64,000 nucleotides of DNA from Plumapathes pennacea (GCA_964036295.1 OZ038462.1:23214863-23278862); one strand, 5' to 3'; counted from the first letter of the stretch, positions 35,706-47,697 are shown. The notes: generated by a model from the sequence alone, not told the origin. Numbers and translations are program-made.

Positions 35706-36573
35706 TTCCTGATTGTTCATTTGACCTGAGTTTACTAGAAAAACAAGAAATTAAAAGCCTCCAGCAAAGAAACGGCAACGGCGGTTAAAAGGAATGTTTT
35801 ACAATAACACGTCAGTTTCTCGCTTGGTAATTGGCTAATTTTCATTATCAATTTAACAAATTGACGTCAGTTTTTTTATGTGTCTGTCCTCTTATTGATC
35901 ATGAAACGCGGCGAAGCGCCTCGTGGATCCACAATTTTTTCACGATGTTATGACGCGTTTCATGATCAATAAGAGGACAGACACATAAAAAACTGACGTC
36001 AATTTGTTTTTTACAATAATAAAACTCAAGCGACGACGCGGGAAAAACACGCAAGAAAACTGGATTTTGTTCGATTTGACCGAAATGTTGTCAACAACTT
36101 TTCCCGCTTTCTAATTGGTCGAGGTTGAAATTCAAGACATTTCATTGGCCAAAAAGTGACAGTTTGACGTGAGCATTTCGCGCGTGCAAAATAAAATTTT
36201 GCCAAAGAAGTTGGAAAGAAATGAACTAGACGCTTTTCTTCTGCGGTTTTCTCGACAATTTCAAGACAAAGCTCAAGGAAATTCGCCTCTGAACACTTCT
36301 GGTTTTCTACTTCAAATGCCGAATGTCGCTTTTGCAAGAACTGAGGTAAAATTGAAGCTGAATTCACCTTCTTCGTCCAAATCACTGTCATCAGCACTCG
36401 ATTTTATGCGTCTGTCCTCTTATTGATAATGAAAATTAGCCAATCACAAAGCGAGAAACTGACGTGTTATTGTAAAACATTCCTTTTAACCGCCGTTGCC
36501 GTTTCTTTGCTGGAGGCTTTTAATTTCTTGTTTTTCTAGTAAACTCAGGTCAAATGAACAATCGGGAACTTCG
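35706..36573. mobile_element. nested foldback element
   Basis: Outer arms: TGATTGTTCATTTGACCTGA.. (35711-35858) and its complement (36430-36565), about 140 bp each. Inner arms: TTGACGTCAGTTTTTTTATG.. through CTCTTATTGATCATGAAACGCG (about 35862-35910) and complement (35953-36008). A further partial inner-arm copy is at 36405-36430. The 123-residue frame between them (36026-36397, minus) has no recognised domain. This looks like one foldback element inserted in another. Confidence 0.75.
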
Positions 36574-37549
36574 GGTTCGGAAACTTCGGGAACTTCGGGA
36601 ACTGTTAGGGTTAACATTCGTGTTATTGTGCATGTGACGTGAGACTTGAAATGCAAATTTACTAACCGGCGTATTCATTGCTCCTGGGAATAACGCTTCG
36701 ATTTTTTCTGCTATTTCTAATATCGACTGAAATTCACTGGAGTCCTTTTTTTGTACGCGGACGTTTTCGAGACTATTTTTGTGCAATTACTCGGCTTTTC
36801 AAGACCGTCACTACGGCAGCTTTATGTTGAATGAAAGACGGTAACCGCGACTTCATCTGAAGAAACAAAGCCCTAACTCTAAATGGTAATGTAGCAGGTA
36901 GGCCCGTGTTTAGATTTCCTTTTTTTTTAGTAATAAATTTATAAAGGTAACTTATGGTTGTTCTACTGAATCGGCAAAATAAGTAAAAACGACCACCATC
37001 CGGATAATTTGATTTTACGGCAAAATGTTAAGCAGTGCCGGCAACACATTCCCGTCCCGTTTTACTGCAGCAAAAAGGGGGAAAGTAAGAAACTTGAGAA
37101 AAGATCAGAAAGGTCGATTATAGTTAACGTACGTTTCTTGGAGCGTGCAGAGCAATATTCTTGAAACTCCTACCAGATGACCCAAGACTGTATATTTTTG
37201 CACAGTATAACGATACGATACGATAATCTTTATTTAAACACGATAAGAGTTTAAGCATCAGCTTGTGGGGTATTTGTTTTTATTGCCCCGTGAACGTACA
37301 AACCAAATGGCATAACATCGTGTAATCACCGACAATAGAAATAACGTTTAAAAACCTATTTTCTGTTAATGCGAACCATAATATTCCTAAAACTGTTAAA
37401 CATAAAGTCCGACTGATTCTCGAAAAGGTTAAGTTTTTCGAGAAACTGCCACAGATCAGCATCAGTGTTGAATTTTGATTTGTAACAGCAAGACATTTTC
37501 TCAAGTCAATCTTGTGGTATTTCAGCATCATCAGCATATCGTCTAAGCA
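36574..37549. other. 5' flank of the ankyrin gene; possible exon of minus gene
   Basis: Apart from a weak minus-strand exon candidate near 36667-36732, nothing is recognised. A GATACGATACGATA repeat is at 37210-37224. Sequence 37272-37545 directly precedes the ankyrin start codon and probably includes its 5' UTR. Confidence 0.35.
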
Positions 37550-38825
37550 ATGACAGAACTTCACGAAGCTGCTGCTCTCGGGCAAACGTCGGATCTGGAG
37601 TATCTGCTGTTGGCCGGGGACATCGATCCCGATAGCGAGGACTGGGACTGGGGCAAGAGAACGCCACTGCACGTGGCCGCCAGCGCAGGTGCAAGCCGGA
37701 GGGGGGAGAGGAGGGGATGAGGGGAAACGGAGAGGGAGTGAGAAGAAACGAGAGATCAATATCCAGCGTGTTACCATCCCAAACCAGACCTCCGCGGCTT
37801 TTCAGCGTGGATTGAAATTCCCCCGTCCCCGCGCAAGTCCAAGATGCAAATTATCTCACTCTGTTTTCATTAAATCTGGCAATTACAATGCAAAGACCCC
37901 TTCCCCAAGCAGCAGTTTAATTTGTGAAGGGGGAAGGACGTTGTGGCTGTTTAGCTGACGTAACTTGGAGCTCATTCTCTCTCCACAGGTCGCGTGAAGT
38001 GCGCGAAGAAATTGTTGGAGTATGGTGCTGACGGCAGAATGCGCATGGCAGGTGGGCGCACCCCGGCGCACTGTGCCGCTGAGAAAGGAAGTGTAGCTAT
38101 CTTGCAGGCTCTTGTGGATAACGGAGTGAGCGTCACAGATAAGGATAACAGCGGAGAAACTCCGAAGCGAGTGGCGCAGGTGTACGGGCACAAAAAATGC
38201 GTACAGTCGATAGAAAGGTGTGGCTTCTTTTAACCCTTTTACTACCAAGCTCACAATGCAGATTCTTCCAGCTTTGCAAGAATACACTCTATGAGTGATG
38301 TAGAGAGAATTGATAGTTTGATCACTACCTTTCACCTTAGCAAGGTACTAAAAGTCAAGTTATCCATACTGTGTGATATATCATTGACAAGCCACTGATT
38401 GAAAGAAAAAAAAAAAGATACTCCACTCGGGAGTGAAAAGGTTGAAATCTCCTGTGTTTAGACCCGTCATGGGGATGTAGCCAAAAGGATATTTTTTATT
38501 ACAAAATAAATTCAATTCCCAGAAGAGAAATTTTCTAAAATGTTAGTCTAAACTATAGATGCTTTGGCGCGGTGAGCTTAAATCATCTCTGCTTTGTATA
38601 TTTCTTAACATTAAGGAAAACTGAACCACTGCCTCTTTTTGTTTCAGTTTGGAGAACGCAAAACAAGAAAACAAAGAAAGAAATGAACTCGGAGAAAAAG
38701 TGTGGGTACAAGAATCCAAAGACGAAACTGAAAACGAAGCAATATCCGCTATAGAACAAGATGAAAGCAGAGTCGACGTTAGACAAACCAATAGCGGGAG
38801 AGTGACGTTTTCACTGTTCCAGTGA
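37550..38825 (+). CDS. ANKRD66: ankyrin repeat protein, ANKRD66-like, complete
   Basis: Three exons: 37550-37688, 37989-38217 and 38648-38825 (stop TGA), all with GT..AG borders and matching phase; 181 residues. The start MTELHEAAALGQTSDLEYLL, then DWDWGKRTPLHVAASAGRVK, GGRTPAHCAAEKGSVAILQA and SGETPKRVAQVYGHKKCVQS match ANKRD66 in order, including the DWG.(K/R)TPLH, TPAH.AAE.G and TPKR.AQ.YG..(A/K)CV signatures. Three to four ankyrin repeats occupy about residues 3-125; the rest is a charged Glu/Lys/Asn tail ending SLFQ. Ankyrin repeats mediate protein binding; the specific role of ANKRD66 is not well established. Intron 2 contains a MITE (38234-38441). The first Met is chosen because it begins the TELHEAA motif. 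Confidence 0.9.
38234..38441 (+). mobile_element. piggyBac-like MITE, copy 2, in ANKRD66 intron 2
   Basis: TTAA then CCCTTTTACTACCAAGCTCA at the left, GGGAGTGAAAAGG then TTGA at the right. The left flank keeps the expected TTAA. Confidence 0.65.
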
Positions 38826-38904
38826 GAAAATATTTTAGGACGTCACAGTACTTTCCAAATGCTCACAAATGCAACGAAAAGCCGTCGGGAGAAAACATGA
38901 GTGC

Positions 38905-39038
38905 CGATGTAGTGAGAATTGATAGTTAGATAGAGAAATGATAGCAAGATATCAAACACCATGTTCTACATGTATGATACATTTCTGGTGAGAAACTAAA
39001 GGGCAAAAGGTTGATCGTTCGGCTTGGGAGTGAAAGGG
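38905..39038 (+). mobile_element. piggyBac-like MITE, copy 3, 5' truncated
   Basis: GATGTAGTGAGAATTGATAG through GGCTTGGGAGTGAAAGGG, followed by TTAA (39039-39042). It lacks the left inverted end and lies just downstream of the ANKRD66 stop. Confidence 0.6.
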
Positions 39039-39042
39039 TTAA

Positions 39043-40255
39043 TAAAATCTTATTTTATACACTTCTGCACCAGTCCTCGCTCAGTAAAGAGTGGAAGAGC
39101 GAAGCCCACAATTGATGGGACTGTTGCATATAATATAGACTCAAAGCAGTTTTGTAATAGAAGAAAGTGCCGACAAGAGTGAATTTACGCGTATAGTTTA
39201 CGATATTTATTTCCGACTATATAACCACCTGACCCTTATACTTTACAGAGTGAGACGATGGAAAACTCTACGTAAAGGATAATATGAAGTGATTACCAAA
39301 TCAAAGGCACGGCATGCATGTCGATAGCACAGCTCAAAACACACCAAGAGATTTGCTTCATCTGATTTTACAGCAGTAAACAACTGATCTAAATCTCATT
39401 TGGTTTTATTTACTTAAAGTCTCATTGACTAACAAAGTTCATGCTAGAAATATAGAGCGCCAGCGAAGCCCAATGACTTTCTAATAAAAAAGAAAAGAAA
39501 AGAAATTATCAAAGAGACTTGGAAGTCAATAAATAGAAGCTGGGATTTTCCCACGACACGAATCGTATCGTGTAAATCAACCCTACGACCTGGTTACGTC
39601 TGTCACATACGACACGGAAAATAATCGAAGGATTTTAAAACACGTTTCAAAACCTCTTACAAGATAAGTTGGATAATACGCGCGATCTGATTGGTAAACG
39701 CGCGTGCATTGTAATTTATTTGAGTCAGCTTGCGTCAAATTCTTTATTTCGTTCTGAACAATCGGGACGCCTGTTTAGCCGTGTCGTACGCGACAATTTT
39801 GTGCTAAAATCACACCGTGCAAATCGACCTTTACCTTTATCCTCTGGATTAAGAACGCGAGAACCTCCCGGCTATAATATTATCTTATGATGTTCCGTTT
39901 TCCACGAGTATCTAAAATGTTGCTCCTAAAAGCAAGAAGCGCATTCAGCACGCAACGGTCTAGATATGAGATTGGCTTATGTGGCGCAGGCACGCGGCCA
40001 GAAATCGTATCCGAGGCTCACTCTGACATCATCCTTTACCACTGATAACAGGAACAGTCAGAGTAAACCATCATAACAGAAACTAATAAAAGTCGTGGAC
40101 TTTTTTGGGCAGCTGATTGGCTGAGAAAACCATCGAATCAAATGTCCACAGTGAACAAAAAAAGAAACTACTCACATGCAGTATGTACGCAGTTAGTGCT
40201 TTGGCGTGGTTTTCTATCATTTCTTCATTTTTCTGTAGCGACGCGACTATCTACA
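39043..40255. other. no gene recognised
   Basis: Contains CACGACACGAATCGTATCGTG (about 39553) and GTGTCGTACGCGAC (about 39781), which may belong to a small inverted-repeat element. No exon is supported. Confidence 0.35.
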
Positions 40256-40414
40256 TTACCGTGGCATTGTTCCACGGAGTGTTATGACGGGTTTTTTTCT
40301 TGATTTTAACTCTTCTATGATGTCCAGGAGCTTGATGGCCAGTCCCAACTTCAGGCCCATGTACGACATGATTATCTCGCGCGTCAAGAGAAGCAGCGCT
40401 TTCCCGTCGATTTC
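40256..40414 (-). CDS. orphan SAM-domain exon, Scm type
   Basis: A minus-strand terminal exon with acceptor TTGCAACCAG and stop TAA at 40258-40256. It encodes EIDGKALLLLTREIIMSYMG followed by LKLGLAIKLLDIIEELKSRK and a short basic tail. EIDGKALLLL..(Y)MGLKLG.A.K is the second half of the SPM/SAM domain of Scm-family Polycomb proteins, which polymerises with Polyhomeotic-type SAMs (family knowledge). The first half of the domain and all other exons are absent: only about 700 bp separate it from the next gene start. The MBT exon of a Scm-like gene is at the left edge of the window on the same strand, but in the wrong order to be one gene. Confidence 0.65.
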   Translation of the reverse strand, partial: EIDGKALLLLTREIIMSYMGLKLGLAIKLLDIIEELKSRKKPVITLRGTMPR

Positions 40415-40470
40415 CTGGTTGCAACATGCGAAACAGAGATAGACAAGTAAACAAACAGAAACAGAAACAA

Positions 40471-40497
40471 AATAATAATAATAATAATAATAATAAT

Positions 40498-40545
<48 letters not shown>

Positions 40546-40552
40546 TAATAAT
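40471..40552. repeat. (AAT)n microsatellite
   Basis: About 82 bp of ATA/AAT repeats with a few interruptions. Confidence 0.95.
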
Positions 40553-41118
40553 AACAATGTTTGGACCTTGTTTAGACCAGGACTATCTTAACTGCGGTCT
40601 AAACCTTGTTTAAAAAATCGGCCCTAAAGGTCTAAAGCTTGTTCCACGTCACATGAATCCAAACATTTCATGAGCTGCTTTATTGGTCCCTTGCTAACAG
40701 TCGATCATTATCGACGTTTTTTTGAACTCGGCTATCGCAAAATATTGTGATTTGCCAGTGTCTCGCAGATCAATTATTGGCCTTTGCCTCCTGCATCGGC
40801 AAATAATTATCTACTCGCCACATGCAAATGACGATATTTTGCTCAAACTCGTCCGATTATTCCTTATTATTTATCAGCAAAATTCAGAAGGACAGGATAT
40901 GTTCTGTACAGTCAACAACAAAGCGGGTTTTGCATGATCAGTGTGACAAACACCCAACGATTCAAACATAAACGTCACTGCACTCTCAACGCAAGTGACT
41001 CTACTCAAACTTTTTCTGCAACTGAAAGCCGACGAAGATTAGCTTGAAACACCGTTTTTGTCGTAACTAAGTTGTGAACAATCGTTGCACATCCGCAAAG
41101 CATTCCAAGAAAATTAAC

Positions 41119-42036
41119 ATGCTGCCTTTTTGGTACGTTATTCTTGGCGCTTCTATATCCATTATGACAATTGCTGGAAATGGAATTGTAATATACGTTG
41201 TCATCACAAGACGAAGACTCCATACTGTCACAAACTGGGTCATCTTGTCGCTCGCCGTTGCGGATCTTATAATCGGAGCCGGCGTTATTTTGACAGAGTA
41301 TTTGTTTGAAAAGTTCTCGTTTAAGCAAAGCCAACTACGTTATGTCGTTATATCATTTATCTCCGGTGCATCAGCTTCAAACCTTTGCCTTTTGACGCTC
41401 GAACGCTACATTTTCATCACTAAACCACTAAGGTACCGCGTAAATTTGATGACAACAAAGATAATTGTCTTCCTGATATTCGCAGCTTGGATGACTTCCT
41501 TTCTGCCCCACTTCGTATTTTACCTGATAAGCAAATTACTGACCTCGCCAAAGGATCGTAAGGACCTTCGCTGGTACTTCACGATGTTTGACTTTGTCGT
41601 CTTTGAAATTATGCCAATTATGCCAATTATCATGTTGTCGCTCGCTTGTGGGCATATTCTCTACATCATTCAAAAGACATCAAGAGTAAAAGCAATGCAA
41701 ATGGAGCAGCTACGTTTTAATCGAAGAACTGTTCAAGCAGAAACACCAGACAGGGAGGTGCCTTCACAAAAGCAAAGACAGTCCGCGCTTAAGGTAATCG
41801 GCGTTGCAGTCACAGTATTTATCATCTGTTATATCAATGATGTATGTTACACAATTCGTTTTGAATTGATGATGGTGAACAAGCAAAAACTGGTTTATAG
41901 GTACGCCTCACACCTGGTGTTCGTAGGAAACTCGGCATTTAACCCGCTCGCGTACGCTCTGTTTAAAAGCGACATCAAGAAAAGTTTAAAAAAGATGTTC
42001 TGCTGCAATGTATTGGAAATATTTCAGGATAATTGA
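41119..42036 (+). CDS. rhodopsin-class GPCR 1 (most diverged paralog)
   Basis: Intronless, 305 residues from MLPFWYVILGASISIMTIAG. Seven hydrophobic segments. GNGIVI in TM1, LSLAVADL in TM2, LERYIFITKPL at the end of TM3 (ERY form of DRY), W in TM4 (FAAWMTSF), NPLAYALF in TM7, then helix 8 KSDIKKSLKKMFCC with a Cys pair for palmitoylation. The TM3 disulfide Cys is missing, and the CWxP toggle region of TM6 reads IICYIND. Lack of the TM3 Cys recalls the MECA receptors (melanocortin, S1P/LPA, cannabinoid), but ligand and subfamily cannot be named. The internal Met is chosen because it aligns with the starts of the three paralogs; an upstream Met would add 15 residues. A G-protein-coupled plasma-membrane receptor is inferred. 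Confidence 0.9.
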   Translation: MLPFWYVILGASISIMTIAGNGIVIYVVITRRRLHTVTNWVILSLAVADLIIGAGVILTEYLFEKFSFKQSQLRYVVISFISGASASNLCLLTLERYIFITKPLRYRVNLMTTKIIVFLIFAAWMTSFLPHFVFYLISKLLTSPKDRKDLRWYFTMFDFVVFEIMPIMPIIMLSLACGHILYIIQKTSRVKAMQMEQLRFNRRTVQAETPDREVPSQKQRQSALKVIGVAVTVFIICYINDVCYTIRFELMMVNKQKLVYRYASHLVFVGNSAFNPLAYALFKSDIKKSLKKMFCCNVLEIFQDN

Positions 42037-42256
42037 TGAACAGTATTCTTACGTAGAAACTCAAAATACCGCCGATTATACTATAGTATTTAATGCTGGT
42101 AGCATAAAAATACCCTTTTATCAAATTGGGTGAACTTTTTCTCAGAATGAACCGCAAAAACATGTTCAAGAGTAAAATGGAGTTCAATCCCGAATGTTAT
42201 AATATTCAGATATTGTTTCGGTCGCCGTTGTGCATGCCATTTTAGTGATGTGTCAT

Positions 42257-42306
<50 letters not shown>

Positions 42307-43797
42307 ATAGAGAAAGAAGGCCATAGTTAAAAGATAAGATAATGTGTTGATGTGATAAAGCAGGTGCGTGTAAATGTAAGTTAAAATAAGTTAGTAGTTT
42401 TAGACCTCACAAAAAGACGTTGTTTTGAAAATATCCAGTACAACGTGAATAGTTAACCAACGAAATAAAACATAACATCCTGTATAAATACTTTAAACTT
42501 AAGAAATATATAACGTGTCACCGTGTAATATAGCCTCATCTAAACACGCGGGAAGTTGGGAGAACACGAGAGAAGCGTAAGGAAACCACGAGTCTGCCGA
42601 GTGACTAAAATTACTCATTTCACGTCTGGCCGGTCTGATGGATTGATTGTATATTTTTTAGTACTTCCCGTTGTGGTCTTCTGTTGCATTTTCTCGCTGT
42701 ATGCATTTGTTGTGTTCTAACGTACACTACAGTACTTTATTAAAATGGCTTTTGCTGTGCACTCATTTGCATGTGGCTACCCATGCATGTGTAAAATAAC
42801 GAAACCGATTGGGACCCTCATTTAACCAGGTGAAGAAAACAGCACTAGAACGTAAACCACAGAATGCGACGTATAAGAATGCAGTTGCCATTGTAAGACT
42901 TTTACTATTATCATGCTGCCGTCAAGCAAGACGACCAACATCTGAGGGAACGGCGTATATATTGGACAATTTTTGTACTGGTTTAATAAACGCGAGTTTT
43001 TATAGAAGAGTTCTGATAAACTTTTCAGCCGCATTAAAGTTGGTTCGCTCAATTCATTACAACTAGATTTCAAAAGATTAAGTATTGGGCCTCCTCTGGA
43101 GGTCGCTTAAGGGAGGTTCGACTGTAGAGATGATGCTATTGAAATTAGTTCAGCAGGTGAACAGAGAAGGCCGGGTCATGTCATGTTGAAGGTGGCTAAT
43201 GTGGCGAAACATATTCATTATTTTGTCTGTAGGTCGTTTTAAGCAAGATTATCGAACAACAGCTTGGGTAAGACACGTGTGCAACAAACTCCATTTTTAC
43301 AATAAATGTGACACCCAACGATTAAAAAAACTATACTGGCGTTGCGTGGGTCGAGACCAGAACATACTAAATAGAAAGTAGGGACAAGAGCAGAACTTGT
43401 TGGAGACACAGTTTTCTTACTCGTCTTTGTTACGCAATTATCGTCCTTTAATCTTCTCAGATACACAATTACAACTCCGACAAACTAGCGTAGGCTGAAC
43501 GGTAAAACTGAAACAAATAACGAGTAATCCTAATAAGCACACTGCACGGAACTAAAACAAAATTAAACAAAGATGAACCGAAATAGAGAAGGTACTTACA
43601 ATCTGTGCCTAAATCAGCTCAAAGGGAATAAAGGAACGAAATATAAACAGTACTAGCACATGTATGTCAACTCGATCAATCCTTTCATTTGTACTCATGC
43701 GCGTAGCAGACCGCAACGCATGCGGGCTCATCAATACAAACAAACGCAAACCAATCAAAAGGAGAACAACTTTAAAGGTCCCGAACAGAACTCCTAA

Positions 43798-43940
43798 GAC
43801 AAACTTCCAATAGAGAACTTGGCTTTTGACACCTTGCTCAAATGAAACCTGATTAAACTATAAATTATCATTACAACACTCATACACTTGCTTCTTAAAG
43901 GTTGAGTGACTTTGCATTTTGAGCTTAGGAGCCAAAGGGT
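43798..43940 (-). mobile_element. piggyBac-like MITE, copy 4, reversed and degraded
   Basis: Complement contains TAGTTTAATCAGGTTTCATTTGAGCAAGGTGTCAAAAGCCAAGTTCTC, matching the interior of copies at 599 and 62872. Confidence 0.5.
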
Positions 43941-44521
43941 CTGCCAGCAAGAAAAGCTGAGTAATGCGTGTCTTGTCTTTTTATGCACAATCAATTTTGA
44001 CAGTTTGACTTCGAACACTTATTTCTAACCAGAGGCCACGATTAATCCAGCCTTCGCTTCAATCTTATCTGTTTTTTTTTTTCTTTTATTTTTACTGAAT
44101 GCGTTTCACTTCTATCAGGCTTTCGAGTATTCGTGCTTTGTAACAAATATAAAATTGAAAGCGAGGAATGTAACACGAATTCACACACAAGTAACGAGCA
44201 ATTCAATAGCCCACATCTTAAGTTGTTCGCGAAGTCAATTTATTCTCGACCCACAAAAATAAAACGTAAAAAAACGCAGCCGCAGCGAGCAAAAAGACGA
44301 GTTTTCACTCTTGAAGTCGTGGTAAACGCTAACAAATCCTCCATTTTAAAATCATCGTTTTAGTGAGGACGGAAGGCAAAAACGTACCAAATTCCTATCG
44401 ACTGGTGTGGATGCAACCCAAGAAACACCACCAAAAATAAACCTTCGCGCGTTTTTTTTAAATTAGTCTGGCAGCTGCACGTGGAAGCCTAAAGTGTTCA
44501 CATTTGCATGGGCGAACGGAA

Positions 44522-44770
44522 TACCGTGTGGCATGAAATTTTTCGCGGGAGTTTAATTTCGCGGATTGTAATCTTTTTTTTTTTTTTTTTTGCGTTTTCG
44601 CGGGAACAAATTTCGCGAATTTGGATTTCAAACTTTAATGTTAGGAACCTATTTTTTACGGATAGTAGTCTAATTGAAATTCAGTAATCTAAAAAAATTC
44701 ATAAACTTTCACAATTTTTTTTCGCAAAAGTTTGTATCTATGGGATCAAATTTTCGCGGATCGCTGGAAA
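44522..44770. mobile_element. TACCGTG MITE, copy 1 (right end lost)
   Basis: Starts TACCGTGTGGCATGAAATTT and contains TTCGCGGG blocks and TTTAATGTTAGGAACC, as in complete copies at 45497, 51904 and 57505. It breaks off after TTTTCGCGGATCGCTGG. Confidence 0.6.
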
Positions 44771-45496
44771 ATCATTATCATCATTTACAACATTTAAACA
44801 ACATTTAAGAATTGGTATAGCAATTAAGAATTAAAGTCGAACCTCCATGATTGACCACTTCTATTAGGCGACCACCTCTATAGCAAGCGACCACTTCGTA
44901 ATTAACCATTTGTTTTGTCATTCATTCAAACACTGTAAATAAGACCTCTATTAACTGACCAGCTGTTCTATTCTTGCTTAAGCGACCGCGGCCACTTTTG
45001 GGTCTGACACTATTATTAATGTTCTTCATGGTTTTTTGATTGATAGACTAAAATTACTCATTTCACGCCTGGCTGCCTGATGGATTGATTGTATATTCTT
45101 TTGAAATTAGTTCAGCAGGTGAACAGAGAAGGCTGGGAAAATGCCATGCTTCAGGTGGCTTATGTGGTGAAAACATTCATTTGTCTTTAGGTCATTTTAA
45201 GCAAGATTATCGAACAACAGCTAGGATAAGACGCTCGGTTTTTACAATAAATGTGACACCCAACGATTTAAAAACAAACGACTATTCACTCTTAAAGTAG
45301 TGGTAAACGCTAAACAAATCCTTCATTTTTAAGTCATCGTTTTAGTGAGGACGGAAGGCAAAAGCCAAGAACCAAGAACCTATCGAAAAATGTGTTTTCA
45401 GATGATTTTGGTGAGCACGCAACCTAATAAACAACATCAAAAATATACCTTCGCCCGATCTTTTTTTAATTTTTTTGACAGCTGGATGAAACGGAA

Positions 45497-45812
45497 TACC
45501 GTGTGGCATGAAATTTTCGCAGGAGTTTAATTTCGCGTTAATTTTTGTGTTTCGTGGAAACAAATTTTCGCGAATTTGGATTTCAGACTTTAATGTTAGG
45601 AACCCATTTTTTACCTATCCTTGGCAAGTTTCTGTCGAAAAAGGTCGTAATATTGTTTGTAATCAATTTAACTAAAATTCAGTATTCTAAAAAATAAATA
45701 AATTTTTTTTCCGCAGGAGTTTATTTTTACGGGATCTAATTTTCGCGGACCACTGGGAAATCCGCGAAATTCGCAAAAATTATATTCCGCGAAAATTTTA
45801 TGCCGCACGGTA
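45497..45812. mobile_element. TACCGTG MITE, copy 2
   Basis: Left end TACCGTGTGGCATGAAATTT, right end complement CGCGAAAATTTTATGCCGCACGGTA: inverted ends of about 26 bp. 316 bp. It lies at the same place relative to the receptor as copies 3 and 4, so it was duplicated with the unit. Confidence 0.75.
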
Positions 45813-46812
45813 GGTGCACCGACGCGGGTTATAAGACAGGAAAACAATAGAAATAGAGTTTGATAGCAAGCTGTCAGTCGCGTAATCTATTAGAATGCTC
45901 GCGGCTTATCCAATATGATCGCGTAATATCTAAATTCTCTCGCAATATATTAACGGTCAAGCTCGCCTCTTTTGACATCGAATTTGCATATTTCATATCG
46001 AACTGCACGTACATTTACAATGTTCAAAATCCTTGCATTACATTAAAAAAGTTTTACTCTTTACTTTGGCTCCGAAAAGTGTAGCTAAAATTCACACTGT
46101 AGGGTCATTGTAACGCTGAGCTCAAAACCTGAATAATATAAGGGAAAATTTTGCTTTACGTAGCCAAATTGCATTTCGAATTTCGCGCGAGTGAGGCTAC
46201 GCACGGCTGCACGCTACAAATGATTAATTTTGTTTCCAAGTTCAGCCTAGCTTTTGCTAAAAATTATCTCAAATATTTTGTCCATAAAAATTTGTGAGAT
46301 AACATCATTTTGTTTTAGGTGGTATTCAGATACGCAGGAAAAGAACGTATTAAAATGCTTGACTTTTCACTAATAGAAGCTCTTGTCTCGGTCGCTGTTG
46401 ATTGACAACTGACTGACGGCTTAGCCTGGTAAGGGTCTTTTACAGCGCGATCTCGTGTTTAAGCAAGAACGAACTTTCGCTCGTGGCTTCCGAACTCCGA
46501 CAAGAAACCCATACGTAATGAAGGTACGTGTGGTTCTTCGCCAAACAGAATAAGTTTGAAACATTACTAAAGAAACCTCCACAAAGGCTTCTGGATATAT
46601 GTGGGAAAATTGGATGCAAAAACAATTAGAGAGGGCGGAACAGATGCAATAGAGAAGGCAGGACAGGTGCAAAAGCACGTCAAACAAGGAACATATATAG
46701 GATCAATTTTTTGATAAATATTTGGTTTTATGCTGGTGGACGAACCCTCGGTCAACAAAAGCTTCACGCAGCAAAGTTTGCTCCATCCTACAGAAACTCA
46801 GACGGTTTCAAC

Positions 46813-47697
46813 ATGCTTCCCTTGTGGTACTTGATTCTTGGCGCTTTCATTTCTGTAATAACTCTTGCTGGCAACGGAATTGTTATCTTCCTAATTGCCA
46901 CACAACGTCGACTTCACAATCCAACAAACTGGTTCATCTTGTCGCTCGCTTTTGCAGATCTTTCTGTCGGAGCGGGTTATTTTTTGACACAATACTTGCA
47001 TAAAGTATTCTCGTTCGAAAACAATCTACGGTTCAGTGTTTTATCGTTCCTTGTCGCTGCATCAATTATTAACCTCTGTCTTATGACGCTCGATCGATAC
47101 ATTTTTATCACCAAACCTTCCAGGTACATCACTTTCATGAGCACAAGGCGAGCTATCTTCCTGATATTCAGCGTTTGGGTGGCTTCATTTTTGTGGCACT
47201 TTCTCTTTTACCTGATCTGCAGCATACTGTCTTCGTCACTACGTAACTGCAGAGAAAACTTCACGATTTTAGACTCCGTCGTCTTTGAAGCGCTTCCCGT
47301 GGTCTTATTAATCTTTGCTACTGGACATATTCTCTACATCTTTCGACAAAGATCACGTCAAGTGGCACTACAAATGGCACAGCTGCGTTTTAACCAAAGA
47401 ACTGAAGACAACAGAGAAATTTCCACTCAAAAAGAAAGAAAATCAGCAATGATGATCGTCGGAATTGCAAGTACAGTCTTCGTCGTCTGTTCCTTGTATA
47501 ACCTAGTTTATACAGTCCTCTTCCAGTCCACCGGAAAAACGAGCAACCAACAGCATTATTCCGAAACCGCAAGTCTGCTTTACCTTCTAAATTCAGCCAC
47601 CAATCCCGTTGCGTATGCTCTATTTAAGAAAGATATCAAGGAAAGCTTGAAAAAACTGTGTTGTTGCAGAAGAGGAACTGTTGTCGAATTACCTTGA
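46813..47697 (+). CDS. rhodopsin-class GPCR 2
   Basis: Intronless, 294 residues from MLPLWYLILGAFISVITLAG. Motifs: GNGIVIF (TM1), LSLAFADL (TM2), LDRYIFITKP (TM3), VWVASFLWHF (TM4), NPVAYALF (TM7), helix 8 KKDIKESLKKLCCC. TM1 starts two to three residues after the initiator, so there is almost no extracellular N-terminus. No Cys at the TM3 disulfide position; TM6 has VVCSLYN where CWxP is usual. The intracellular loop 3 is short and basic (RQRSRQVALQMAQLRFNQRT). Nearly identical to receptors 3 and 4. An in-frame upstream Met (46711) would add 34 residues but is not kept in the paralogs. Ligand unknown. Confidence 0.92.
   Translation: MLPLWYLILGAFISVITLAGNGIVIFLIATQRRLHNPTNWFILSLAFADLSVGAGYFLTQYLHKVFSFENNLRFSVLSFLVAASIINLCLMTLDRYIFITKPSRYITFMSTRRAIFLIFSVWVASFLWHFLFYLICSILSSSLRNCRENFTILDSVVFEALPVVLLIFATGHILYIFRQRSRQVALQMAQLRFNQRTEDNREISTQKERKSAMMIVGIASTVFVVCSLYNLVYTVLFQSTGKTSNQQHYSETASLLYLLNSATNPVAYALFKKDIKESLKKLCCCRRGTVVELP

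Larger units (their letters stand above)
42037..45496. other. repeat-rich spacer between receptors 1 and 2
   Basis: Holds poly-A (42261-42292), a segment at 42597-43330 whose two parts (GACTAAAATTACTCATTTCACG.. and AAATTAGTTCAGCAGGTGAACAG..TCGAACAACAGCTTGG) recur joined at 45045-45260, a ~476 bp insertion that splits them (about 42660-43137), a reversed piggyBac-like MITE (43798-43940) and a truncated TACCGTG-type MITE (44522-44770). No gene recognised. Confidence 0.5.
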
